This document shows positions 17,398 through 24,613 of a stretch of 64,000 bases of DNA, piece after piece. The stretch is from NCBI GenBank assembly GCA_016713125.1, contig JADJPT010000002.1, forward strand, positions 295,987-359,986, read 5' to 3'. Both the position numbers and the translations under genes were made by a program. Source of the DNA: Betaproteobacteria bacterium. Its GTDB lineage: Bacteria > Pseudomonadota > Gammaproteobacteria > Burkholderiales > SG8-39. The stretch's first letter is position 1. Every line of letters begins with the position of its first letter. The notes under the pieces were generated by a model that did not search any database, was not told where the DNA came from, and worked only from the letters and a program-made list of their open reading frames with translations.

Positions 17398-17820
17398 ATG
17401 CACCCTTTCCACGCAATGCTCGTTCTGTTTGCAGCGGCGGCGCTGGTCGGATTCGGGTATGTCATTCGCTGGGAGCGCAGGCGGTACGTCGCACGCGACC
17501 TCGGGGACGCCTGGTTCAAGGTCAGGCTGTCGTCCATTCCCGCGGCGCTCCTGGCGGCTGGGGTCGCACTGATTCCCGCCCTTGCCACTTCGGGCATGGA
17601 GGCTCTGGCTATCTTCTATCTGCTGCTCCTTGTGGCGGCGCCGATACTCTGGTTCGGCGTGCACTGGGCTGTGGGCAGGCTGGCCAGGCCACCACTGGCC
17701 TTTGCTGATTCGGCACGGATCGCTGCGTCGCCGCTAGTTTATGCGCTGGTGCTTGCCGCCATCGCGCCGACCCTGCAGTCCATTGCATGGACGCTGTTGC
17801 GCTCCCTGGGTGTCAAATAG
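17398..17820 (+). CDS. Hypothetical membrane protein
   Basis: 140 residues, very hydrophobic, with four likely transmembrane helices (about 5-22, 45-65, 68-90 and 105-130) and little else. GCAGGAGAAACAT gives a good ribosome site for the ATG at 17398. The 202 bases before it contain no recognisable gene. No family assigned. Together with the two preceding genes it forms a short run of membrane-protein genes in the island. Confidence 0.5.
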   Translation: MHPFHAMLVLFAAAALVGFGYVIRWERRRYVARDLGDAWFKVRLSSIPAALLAAGVALIPALATSGMEALAIFYLLLLVAAPILWFGVHWAVGRLARPPLAFADSARIAASPLVYALVLAAIAPTLQSIAWTLLRSLGVK

Positions 17821-17898
17821 CCCGGCTGGGGCAAGAATGGCGCGACACCATGCGCTGCTGGCGCGACGGCCCTGGCGGGACTCAGCGTGAGTTCAAAC

Positions 17899-17905
17899 GC
17901 TAGGC
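17899..17905 (+). repeat. Right-hand attC-like core box
   Basis: GAGTTCAAACGCTAGGCC contains GCTAGGC, one base from the perfect box GTTAGGC. It lies 18 bases before the GIY-YIG-type start, the same relation seen at other cassette junctions. The matching left arm is not clear. Confidence 0.4.
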
Positions 17906-17922
17906 CGAATAAGGACACCGCT

Positions 17923-18474
17923 GTGGCGCTTCCAGAGAAACTCCGCTTCGAGGGACCTTTCCCGTTTGTCCCGCCTGTGGAGAATGCATGGGAACTAGCA
18001 CGCTTCAGCCAACCGGGCGTTTACCTCTTTACAGTGCGCGTTGGAGAGAGTTTTCGCGTCCTGTACGTCGGCCAGGGAAAGTCTGTTTCAGGACGGCTAC
18101 GGGGGCACATCGAGAAATACCTCGCAGGCAACTACTGGTTATACGCAGCGGCAGATCTGATGGCCGGCAAACGAACGACCGCATGGACGCCAGGCAAAGC
18201 GGCAGAAGTTATTGCTTCGAAAGTGAGCGACCTGCAGTCCGCACTGCGCCAAACACTCCCGTTGCTCGAGGTGTTCGAAGGTGTTTCTGATATGAGCAAG
18301 AGCGAGTTGTGTCTCGTTGAATCCGCTCTGATACTTGCACTCCGAGAATCTCCTAAGGCCAACGAGTTTCTTGAGAACCATCATCTATCAATAGCCTATG
18401 GTGGCGCCAAAGCGGAACTTGGTCTCGAATCGGATTGGCCGATATTTGGTCTCCCGTCAAAAGTCCTCGTGTAA
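17923..18474 (+). CDS. GIY-YIG-like nuclease-fold protein
   Basis: About 183 residues from a GTG at 17923 with TAAGGA upstream. A longer frame from 17887 would read through the attC-like box and is less likely. GVYLFTVRVGESFRVLYVGQG is a GIY-YIG fold signature (GVY, then LYVGQ about 13 residues on), followed by RLRGHIEKY, where the conserved Arg sits. A Glu in the LCLVESALILALRESP helix could be the metal ligand. No fused DNA-binding domain is seen. Could be a nuclease or an inactive relative. Confidence 0.6.
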   Translation: MALPEKLRFEGPFPFVPPVENAWELARFSQPGVYLFTVRVGESFRVLYVGQGKSVSGRLRGHIEKYLAGNYWLYAAADLMAGKRTTAWTPGKAAEVIASKVSDLQSALRQTLPLLEVFEGVSDMSKSELCLVESALILALRESPKANEFLENHHLSIAYGGAKAELGLESDWPIFGLPSKVLV

Positions 18475-18479
18475 ATGCG

Positions 18480-18609
18480 GCCTAACCCCTCGCTCAAGCG
18501 GAACGCCAACGGCCGGGGCACCAAACCCGCTCTGGAGGTACGCGGTGTATTCTCGCCAGCCCGGGCTTAGCCTCCTGCCGTTGTCGCCCGCTTAGCTCGA
18601 ACGTTAATC
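18480..18609 (+). repeat. attC site (integron cassette recombination site), 130 bp
   Basis: Left core GCCTAAC (18480-18486, perfect RYYYAAC) is followed by CCCTCGCTCAAGCGG. The right arm CCGCTTAGCTCGAACG leads to GTTAATC (18603-18609). The arms are complementary with an offset base, as expected of attC. The long middle (~80 bases) is GC-rich and can fold. It separates two GIY-YIG-type cassettes. Confidence 0.65.
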
Positions 18610-18627
18610 CTCACAAGGCTCCTACCA

Positions 18628-19080
18628 GTGCGCCTCACAAAGTCATTCGAAGAAGCTTCGCCCTCCACCCAGGCGTGGTGGAGTTGCAGCGGTCTGGTCT
18701 ACTTTCTTGGAGTGGGTCGGCCCACCATTGCTGTCAAGATCGGCATGCTCGCAATTTCTAAGGGGAATTCGCTTCAAACAGCACTCGCCAGACGCCTTTC
18801 AAGCATTCAGTCCTCGAATAATGAGTTGGTCTATGTGCTTGGCCTCGTGCATTTCACAGAGGGCAAACATCCAACCAAAGATGCAGAAGACCTTGAGCGC
18901 TCGCTTCACCTTGAGTTTGCGCACCTGGCCAGATTCGAAGTGAACACACGAGGTGCAGAGTGGTTCAATGCCGACCCTGAACTCCTCGCCAAAGTCCAAG
19001 AACAGTCGCGTCCTCATACGGAATTCGGCATGCCTCATGCAATCGGAACCCTCGCAAGAGTGCACACCAGTGAGGCTTAA
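18628..19080 (+). CDS. T5orf172/MUG113-like GIY-YIG family protein
   Basis: 150 residues from a GTG 18 bases after the attC right box. GLVYFLGVGRPTIAVKIGMLA (VYFL then VKIG), LARRLSSIQSSNNELVYVLG, LERSLHLEFAHLARF and RGAEWFNADPELL follow the T5orf172 pattern, a GIY-YIG offshoot common on phages and plasmids. The stop TAA is embedded in the next attC left box (GCTTAAC). This exact cassette architecture supports integron origin. Function unknown, possibly DNA processing. Confidence 0.65.
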   Translation: MRLTKSFEEASPSTQAWWSCSGLVYFLGVGRPTIAVKIGMLAISKGNSLQTALARRLSSIQSSNNELVYVLGLVHFTEGKHPTKDAEDLERSLHLEFAHLARFEVNTRGAEWFNADPELLAKVQEQSRPHTEFGMPHAIGTLARVHTSEA

Positions 19081-19143
19081 CCCCTCAGTCGAGGCGACAA
19101 ATTGCAGCAAGCTGCAATTTGCGCCTCAACTCAAACGTCAACC
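19075..19143 (+). repeat. attC site, 69 bp, best-folded in the window
   Basis: Left core GCTTAAC at 19075-19081, and right box GTCAACC at 19137-19143. The outer arms GAGGCG (19091-19096) and CGCCTC (19122-19127) pair. The inner arms CAAATTGCAGC (19098-19108) and GCTGCAATTTG (19111-19121) form a perfect 11-bp stem with an AA loop. Size and imperfect palindrome match integron attC sites. Confidence 0.7.
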
Positions 19144-19148
19144 AACGG

Positions 19149-19963
19149 ATGCCAGCGCTCTACAACTTCATCGGCAGCACTTACGCGAGATCGCGTCGCC
19201 CCGATCCGATGATCGCGCAGGCACTCGCCCGGGAACTGAACCTTGCGTCCACTGGCACCTACCTCGATCTGGCTTGCGGCACGGGCAACTACACCGTAGC
19301 CCTCAGTGCCCTGGGAGGGAGATGGAGCGCCATAGATATTTCCGATGTCATGCTCGCCAAGCCCGGCACAAGTCCAGCAGAATATCCTGGGCACAGTCGA
19401 GTGCCGAGGCCCTTCCTTTTCCCAATGCGTCCTTCGATGGGGTGGTATGCACACTCGCCATCCACCACTTTCCTGATCTTGACTCGCCGTTTTCCGAAGT
19501 CCGCAGAACTCTTCGCACCGGGCCGTTCGTCATCTTCACGGGATTGGCCGAGCAAATGCATCACTACTGGCTTTGTCACTACTTCCCGGAAATGATGAGT
19601 CGGTCTATCGAGAACATGCCATCGGAATCAGAGATTCGAGCGGCCCTGTCACGGTCGGGGTTCAAATCGGTAAAAGTCACTCCGTACTTTGTAACGAACG
19701 ACCTTGAAGACCTGTTCCTCTACTCCGGAAAGCATCGTCCCACTCTGTACTTGGACTCGATCATTCGCGCCAATATGAGTTCGTTTGCCAATCTGGCTCC
19801 CGCCGCCGAACTTGAAGAAGGAGTCGCTCGGCTGGCTGAAGATCTGAATAGCGGCGCATTCGCTTCAGTCAAGTCCCACTACAACTCGGAGTCTGGCGAC
19901 TATGCGTACATCACGGCGTGGGTAGAAGGCCAACCCCACGCTCAAGCCGAGCCCCAACGTTAG
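19149..19963 (+). CDS. Class I SAM-dependent methyltransferase (frameshifted)
   Basis: About 271 residues when one missing base near 19363 is restored (MLAKARHKSS in place of MLAKPGTSP). Motif I YLDLACGTGNYT (residues ~38-49) binds SAM. WSAIDISDVMLAKA is motif II, and ALPFPNASFDGVVCTLAIHHF is the motif II/III region typical of UbiE-like small-molecule methyltransferases. The ATG lies 6 bases after an attC right box. The C-terminal part is unassigned. Its stop TAG overlaps the next right box (GTTAGGC). Confidence 0.7.
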
Positions 19964-19965
19964 GC
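19927..19965 (+). repeat. Collapsed attC site
   Basis: GGCCAACCCCACGCTCAAGCC is followed directly by GAGCCCCAACGTTAGGC. The right box GTTAGGC (19959-19965) is a perfect GTTRRRY, and the left arm resembles CTCGCTCAAGCG of the 18480 site. Only ~39 bases, so the central stem seems lost. It overlaps the end of the methyltransferase gene. Confidence 0.45.
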
Positions 19966-19971
19966 GTCAGA

Positions 19972-20259
19972 TTGATAGTCCACCCGGTGCAGCAGTCAGT
20001 AGGCCTCGCCTCCATCGTCGTCCGCGACTACGACGAAGCCCTCACCTTCTACGTCGGCATGCTCGGCTTCGTGCTCGTCGAAGACTCGTTTGTCGAAGCA
20101 CAGAACAAGCGTTGGGTCGTTGTCTCGCCTCCCGGCGCAACTGTGCGAGAGCCGAAGGAGGAGCCGTATGGCACCGTCGCTGTCTTCAAGGACCTGTACG
20201 GCAATCTCTGGGATCTCCTGGAACCAAGATCCCACGATGGCCCAAGTGCCGACGCCTGA
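19972..20259 (+). pseudogene. VOC/glyoxalase-like protein with an internal deletion
   Basis: 95 codons. The start VGLASIVVRDYDEALTFYVGMLGF and end EPYGTVAVFKDLYGNLWDLLEP match the two ends of a single-domain VOC protein of about 135-140 residues. The middle third (roughly 45-50 residues between GATV and EPKEEPYG) is absent, while the frame is kept. The metal-ligand region is therefore incomplete and activity is doubtful. Start is uncertain: TTG at 19972 or GTG at 19987. The stop TGA lies inside the next left box, GCCTGAA. Confidence 0.55.
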
Positions 20260-20364
20260 ATCTCATATTTGCGAATACTTCATGAAAATAGTGTACTTAC
20301 TGGCAATTACCCTTATGCGCCCGTCATGACATTTGGCTCCACCTGTCTTTGCTGAACGTCAGGC
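20254..20364 (+). repeat. Degenerate attC-like site
   Basis: Left box GCCTGAA (20254-20260) contains the VOC stop. Right part TTTGCTGAACGTCAGGC has box GTCAGGC (20358-20364). The centre shows no strong stem. Included for its position between two cassettes. Confidence 0.35.
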
Positions 20365-20458
20365 GACTCAGAACGAGCACCTCGCACATTGAGCTCGTGC
20401 CCTTGGAGCCGGATGCCGGGCGGCTCCTCGCGCATCGCGAACCGACTCGAGGCGCACC

Positions 20459-21079
20459 TTGATCAAGGCAGTCTTCTTCGACTATGACGGCGTGCTCACG
20501 ACCGACAAGACCGGCTCGCAGACCACGGCCAGATATATAAGCCGAGTCACTGGCATCGAGCTTTCAGCGGTCAGAGACGCGTTTTCCCGGTACAACAGGG
20601 ACCTGACATTGGGCAAAGTGACCCACGCCCAGATCTGGCCTGGAATCTGCAGCGCGTTGGGTCAGGAGCTGAACTTCGCTCTACTGCATGAGGCGTTCGA
20701 AAGCACGCCGATGAACTCAAAAGTCTTCTCCCTGGCCCGCCGGTTGAAGGAGCGTCATTCGGTGGGCATCATTACCGACAACAAGAAGGACAGGATTGAC
20801 CACCTGAGGCAGTCTCAGGGTCTGTCGTCACTGTTCGATCCGATCATTGTCTCGGCGGAGGTCGGATCGGATAAGCGAAGTGCAGAGATTTTTCTCCACG
20901 CGCTGCGTCACGCCGGCGCAAGTCCGGAAGAATCGGTCTTCATTGACAACAACAAAGACAACCTGGAAGCGCCACACGCTTTGGGAATCAAGACCATCTT
21001 TCATGACGATGAGAAGAATGACATTCAGGCCTTGTGCAGAGCCCTCGAAACACTGGGTGTACATGCAGGCAATGCCTGA
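20459..21079 (+). CDS. HAD family hydrolase
   Basis: 206 residues from a TTG start. Motif I VFFDYDGVLT (DxD), motif II GIITDNKKDR, a Lys in SDKRSAEIF and motif IV SVFIDNNKDNLEAP give a complete HAD-type phosphatase active site. The helical cap between residues 15 and 90 is C1-type (HAD-IA). Substrate unknown. Its stop TGA lies inside GCCTGAC, a left-box-like heptamer, again cassette-like. Confidence 0.75.
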   Translation: MIKAVFFDYDGVLTTDKTGSQTTARYISRVTGIELSAVRDAFSRYNRDLTLGKVTHAQIWPGICSALGQELNFALLHEAFESTPMNSKVFSLARRLKERHSVGIITDNKKDRIDHLRQSQGLSSLFDPIIVSAEVGSDKRSAEIFLHALRHAGASPEESVFIDNNKDNLEAPHALGIKTIFHDDEKNDIQALCRALETLGVHAGNA

Positions 21080-21104
21080 CCCTTCCATCGCGACGTAGGA
21101 CACC

Positions 21105-21716
21105 ATGGGACTCCTGACCTTCGGCCTCAACGTCACCCTGGACGGCTGCGTCGACCATCGGGAGGGCATCGCCGACGACGAGACGCACGCCTTCTACACC
21201 CGCCTCATGGACGAGGGCGGCGCGATGCTCTGGGGCCGCGTCACCTACGAGATGATGGAGAGCTACTGGCCGGCGGTCGCCCGCGGCGACGCAGCCGCCC
21301 CGCCGGCGATACGCGCGTGGGCGGTGAAGCTGGAGGCCAAGCCGAAGTACGTGGTGTCCTCGACGCGAAAGGACTTCCCGTGGACCAACAGCCACCATCT
21401 CGCCGGCGACCTGCGCACGGGCGTGCAGAAGCTCAAGGACGCGACCCCGGAGGGCGTGCTCCTCGGCAGCGGCAAGCTCGCGACCGCGCTGGACCGGCTG
21501 GATCTGATCGACGAGTACAGGTTTCTTGTCCACCCCAGGATCGCCGGCCACGGCCCGACCCTGTACGAGGGCGGCCTGCCCGGCACGCGAGGGCTGGAGC
21601 TGATCTCGGCGGAACCGTTGCGCAACGGCGCGGTCGCCATGCACTACCGGCGCGCGGGTGAGCGCAAACGTCAGCCGCCATCAGTATTTTCGCCAAAACA
21701 TCAGGGATCACGATGA
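21105..21716 (+). CDS. RibD C-terminal-domain (dihydrofolate-reductase-like) protein
   Basis: Stand-alone RibD_C reductase-fold protein, ~190 residues. GLNVTLDGCVDH at the N-terminus, MLWGRVTYEMMESYWP in the first third, VVSSTRKDFPW and LLGSGKLATALDRLDLIDEYRFLVHP are typical of YwjB/YyaP-like proteins, which bind NADPH. The last ~18 codons run through an attC-like right box (GTCAGCC at 21670), so the natural end may be near 21660. It overlaps the start of the cupin gene. Confidence 0.75.
   Translation: MGLLTFGLNVTLDGCVDHREGIADDETHAFYTRLMDEGGAMLWGRVTYEMMESYWPAVARGDAAAPPAIRAWAVKLEAKPKYVVSSTRKDFPWTNSHHLAGDLRTGVQKLKDATPEGVLLGSGKLATALDRLDLIDEYRFLVHPRIAGHGPTLYEGGLPGTRGLELISAEPLRNGAVAMHYRRAGERKRQPPSVFSPKHQGSR
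21670..21676 (+). repeat. Right-hand attC-like core box
   Basis: GCAAACGTCAGCC contains GTCAGCC, one base from GTCAACC of the 19075 site. It lies 36 bases before the cupin start. No clear left arm. Confidence 0.3.
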
Positions 21717-22270
21717 GCGACAAAGACATTCCCATCGCCGTTGCAGCAGCGCAGGTTGCGCCACGCGCAAAGCCGTCGGTCTATCCCGAGCCATTCGCCT
21801 CACGCATGGAGGGGCGGGAAAAGCGCGTTCTCGGCGACCTGTTCGGCCTTTCGAACTTTGGCGTGAATCTGACCCGCCTTCTGCCCGGCGCCGGTTCAGC
21901 CTTGCGTCATGCGCACACCAGGCAGGACGAGTTCATCTACATCCTGCAGGGCCATCCCGTGCTGATTACCGACGCAGGAGAATCACAACTTTCTCCGGGC
22001 ATGTGCGCAGGCTTCAAGGCCGGAACGGGCAATGCACACCACCTGCTCAACCGCTCCGGTGAAGAGGTGATCTACCTTGAGGTCGGTGACCGCAGCGCAG
22101 GAGATTCCGCGATCTATCCCGACGATGACTTGCAGGCGGCTCTCGTCGAAGGCAAATGGAGTTTGCGCACAAGGATGGTTCGCCGTACGAGGATCGCGCC
22201 AACCGGGCCGTCGACACCGGGGCTACTCGATGGCGTCGAGCGCGCTACGACCCCGCCACTTCCACCATGA
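21713..22270 (+). CDS. Cupin domain protein (3' end frameshifted)
   Basis: Cupin of ~155 real residues. Motif 1 LRHAHTRQDEFIYILQG supplies His/His/Glu metal ligands. Motif 2 (GMCAGFKAGTGNAHHLLNRSG) supplies the last His. This group is related to putative polysaccharide-synthesis or sugar-binding cupins. After KW (about 22158) the frame changes: one extra base would give KFAHKDGSPY, the usual family ending, so residues beyond that are artefactual and the true stop is uncertain. Confidence 0.7.
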   Translation: MSDKDIPIAVAAAQVAPRAKPSVYPEPFASRMEGREKRVLGDLFGLSNFGVNLTRLLPGAGSALRHAHTRQDEFIYILQGHPVLITDAGESQLSPGMCAGFKAGTGNAHHLLNRSGEEVIYLEVGDRSAGDSAIYPDDDLQAALVEGKWSLRTRMVRRTRIAPTGPSTPGLLDGVERATTPPLPP

Positions 22271-22934
22271 TCTCGTTCCTGCGCAGGAACGGCAGCGTCC
22301 AGGGCGGGTTGTAGCGCGCCAGCTGCGGGGTGGACAGCGGCTTGCGGTTCTTCTCCTTGAGCCAGGCCAGGAGTTCGTCGGTCTTCTCCTGCACCTTCTC
22401 TTCGCCGGCCAGCCCCGAGAAGACGAGCACGGCGTAGCGTTTGCCGGGCACTTCCCGCAGCGTGACCGAAGGGTTCACCGGTTTGGGCAGGGTCGCCATC
22501 GAATACTGGCCGGGCATCGCGAACTGCACGCGCCAGCGCTTGCTGTTCATGACCCCGCCCGCCGTACCGCCCTGGGGTTCTACGCTCACCGGGGCGGTCA
22601 TGGCGATCTTCTCCGAACCGGCCTCGGCACGCGCCGCGGGCTCGATGGAGACCGGCGCCGTCATGGCGATCTTCTCGGAAGCCTGGCCCGCGGACGCGCG
22701 CCGGGACAGGTTGTTGCCGAAGATGTAGTCGGCGATCAGACGGAATCCGCTGTTGGTGGCCGAGCCCATGTCGCCATCGACGAAGGTCTCGGCGACGATG
22801 ATCGGGCGGTATTGCCGTATCTCGATGTTCTCGACCTTCTCCAGCGTTTCAAACGCCGGTTCCTCTATCGCCATCGCTTCCCCGCCCAGGATCAGTCCGA
22901 TCGTTGCAATTGCCGGCAGCAGTTTTAGAATCAC
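22245..22934 (-). CDS. SOUL heme-binding family protein, exported
   Basis: About 229 residues from a GTG at 22934, which gives a signal peptide (VILKLLPAIATIGLILGGEAMA) with AGGG upstream. Longer starts are possible. SOUL-domain features: AFETLEKVENIEIRQYRPIIVAET, GFRLIADYIFGNN and SEKIAMTAPV. That last motif occurs twice, 25 residues apart (SEKIAMTAPVSIEP and SEKIAMTAPVSVEP). The C-terminus PWTLPFLRRNEIMVEV is canonical. It is the only intact minus-strand gene in the island. SOUL proteins bind heme or tetrapyrroles; role in bacteria unclear. Confidence 0.8.
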   Translation of the reverse strand: MILKLLPAIATIGLILGGEAMAIEEPAFETLEKVENIEIRQYRPIIVAETFVDGDMGSATNSGFRLIADYIFGNNLSRRASAGQASEKIAMTAPVSIEPAARAEAGSEKIAMTAPVSVEPQGGTAGGVMNSKRWRVQFAMPGQYSMATLPKPVNPSVTLREVPGKRYAVLVFSGLAGEEKVQEKTDELLAWLKEKNRKPLSTPQLARYNPPWTLPFLRRNEIMVEVAGS

Positions 22935-23118
22935 CTTGAATACCCTGAAAGCCAGAATGCCGACAGTATCGATGCTATTCCTGATTGGATTCCGTACGGC
23001 ATCGCACCTAGCGATGATCGTCGAAAAATGCGGATCCGCAGGAAGCGGACGCCCTTGACATACCATATTAGGCATAGGCACAATAAGGCATGTGGCGCAT
23101 CGAGGAGCACCGCCGGGT

Positions 23119-23630
23119 CGAGCACGGCGTAGCGTTTGCCGGGCACTTCCCGGAGCGGACCGAAGGGTTCACCGGTTTGGAAGGACATTGGCCGGGCATC
23201 TCCGGTCGCGCCAGGGTTGGTCAGGGCGCCCGCCGAACGCCCTGGGGTTCTACGCTCACGAGGCATTGGCGATCTAGTCCGAACCGGCCTCCGCGCGCCG
23301 CGGCTCGATGGAGAATGGCGCGGTCATGGCGATCCCGAAGCGCCTGGCGGACGCGCTGTTGGTACAGGTTGTTCCGAAGATGACTAGTCGGCGATCAGAC
23401 GGAAGCCGCTGAAATGCCAAGCCATTTTCGCCATCGACGAAGGTCGCGGCGACGATGATCGGGCGATAGTGCCGTATCGCGATCGTTCGCGAACTCCAGG
23501 CGCTTAGCCAAAGCCAGGTGTCAGGCTATCGCCATGGCTTCCCCAGGCCAGGATCGTCCGCCATTGAAATTGCCGGAGCGTTTAGAATCACCTTGAATAC
23601 CTTGGGCCAGAACGCCGACAGTTCGATGCC
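23119..23630 (-). pseudogene. Degenerate duplicate of the SOUL gene
   Basis: DNA at 23119-23630 matches 22424-22960 almost block by block: GAGCACGGCGTAGCGTTTGC, then the ACCGGTTTGG block, the GATCAGACGGAA block and TTTAGAATCACCTTGAATAC at the gene start. Many small deletions and substitutions destroy every frame. The C-terminal ~180 bases of the gene are not represented. It is a head-to-tail duplication in the same orientation, followed by decay of this copy. Confidence 0.75.
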
Positions 23631-23724
23631 TCTCCAAATCGATCATCCGGCCGTGCTTGTCTTCCTCGGCCGGGGTGCCTGCTTGAATCTGCGGCCGGGC
23701 TCCCGGGATCTGCTTGAGGCCCCC

Positions 23725-24147
23725 ATGCAAGTCGAACATCGCATCACCGTCGCGGCGCCACCGAGCACCCTCTTCCGCATCTACGCAGACGTCGGCCGCT
23801 GGCATACCTGGGATCCGGACACCCGGCAGGCCACCCTCGACGGGCCATTCGTCGTCGGCGCCCGGGGTCGCCTCACGCCTGCCAGGGGCAACACGGTGCC
23901 GATGCTGCTCACCAGGGTGGTCACCGACGAGTGCTTCACGGTGGAGTCGAAGATCCCGCTGTTCCGCATGCTGTTCGAGCACGAGCTCGTGCCGGTCGGC
24001 ACCGGCACGCAAGTCACGCACCGGGTGACGTTCTCCGGTCCGCTATCCCTCCTGCTGGGCCCCCTGCTCTCCCGGCAATTGAATGCGGGGCTTCCGCTCA
24101 CGCTCGCCAGGCTGAAGGCGCTTGCGGAGAGCACGACCGCAGCCTGA
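23725..24147 (+). CDS. SRPBCC family protein
   Basis: 140 residues of the START/Bet v1-like fold: MQVEHRITVAAPPSTLFRIYADVGRWHTWDPD at the N-terminus, then GPFVVGARGRLTP and a C-terminal helix LPLTLARLKALAEST. Such proteins bind lipids or polyketides. No catalytic residues can be assigned. The start at 23725 is where family similarity begins; the open frame extends upstream into the SOUL remnant and that part is ignored. Confidence 0.75.
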   Translation: MQVEHRITVAAPPSTLFRIYADVGRWHTWDPDTRQATLDGPFVVGARGRLTPARGNTVPMLLTRVVTDECFTVESKIPLFRMLFEHELVPVGTGTQVTHRVTFSGPLSLLLGPLLSRQLNAGLPLTLARLKALAESTTAA

Positions 24148-24176
24148 ACCGAACCTCAATGCAAAGGAGCCATACC

Positions 24177-24509
24177 GTGAGCACCCCCGTCTACGCCCTG
24201 AACCTGTTCAACATCTCCAGCCGCGAGGAGTACAAGGCCTATTCGCGCCGCTCGGCGCGCGAGGTCCAGGCGCACGGCGGCCGCGTCGTTGCGCTGGGCA
24301 AGTTCCGCGAGGCGGCGGCGGGCGAAATCGCGCCGCGCACTGTCATGATCCTGGTCGAGTGGGACTCCAAGGCCGCGTTCGACAGCTATTGCAACGACCC
24401 CGCGCTGGCCGACCTGCACCCGCACCGGGTCAACGGCACGCGGGACTACGTCTGGCACCTGTTCGACAAGCTCGAGGACCTGCGGCCGCTGTTGAACGAC
24501 GCCGGCTAG
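24177..24509 (+). CDS. DUF1330 domain protein
   Basis: 110 residues from a GTG with CAAAGGAG upstream. The ferredoxin-like fold pattern of DUF1330 is visible: YALNLFNISSREEYKAYSRR, AHGGRVVALGKF, VMILVEWDSKAAFDSYCND and HRVNGTRDYVWHLFD. Function unknown; the family is related to antibiotic-monooxygenase-like dimers. Last gene of the accessory region; composition returns to very high GC here. Confidence 0.75.
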   Translation: MSTPVYALNLFNISSREEYKAYSRRSAREVQAHGGRVVALGKFREAAAGEIAPRTVMILVEWDSKAAFDSYCNDPALADLHPHRVNGTRDYVWHLFDKLEDLRPLLNDAG

Positions 24510-24613
24510 CCGCCGCGCGCCCGCCCCCGGCGGGATGCGACAATAGGGCCTGAACAAGCCGGATGCGGCAACCCGGATTTCCCCGGTCATGCCGCCCAAG
24601 CGAGGAGACCCCC

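Noticed and set aside
10760..24510. Integron integrase (intI) or transposase inside the island
   Set aside because: No frame shows tyrosine-recombinase (R-H-R-Y) or DDE motifs; the array appears to lack its integrase.
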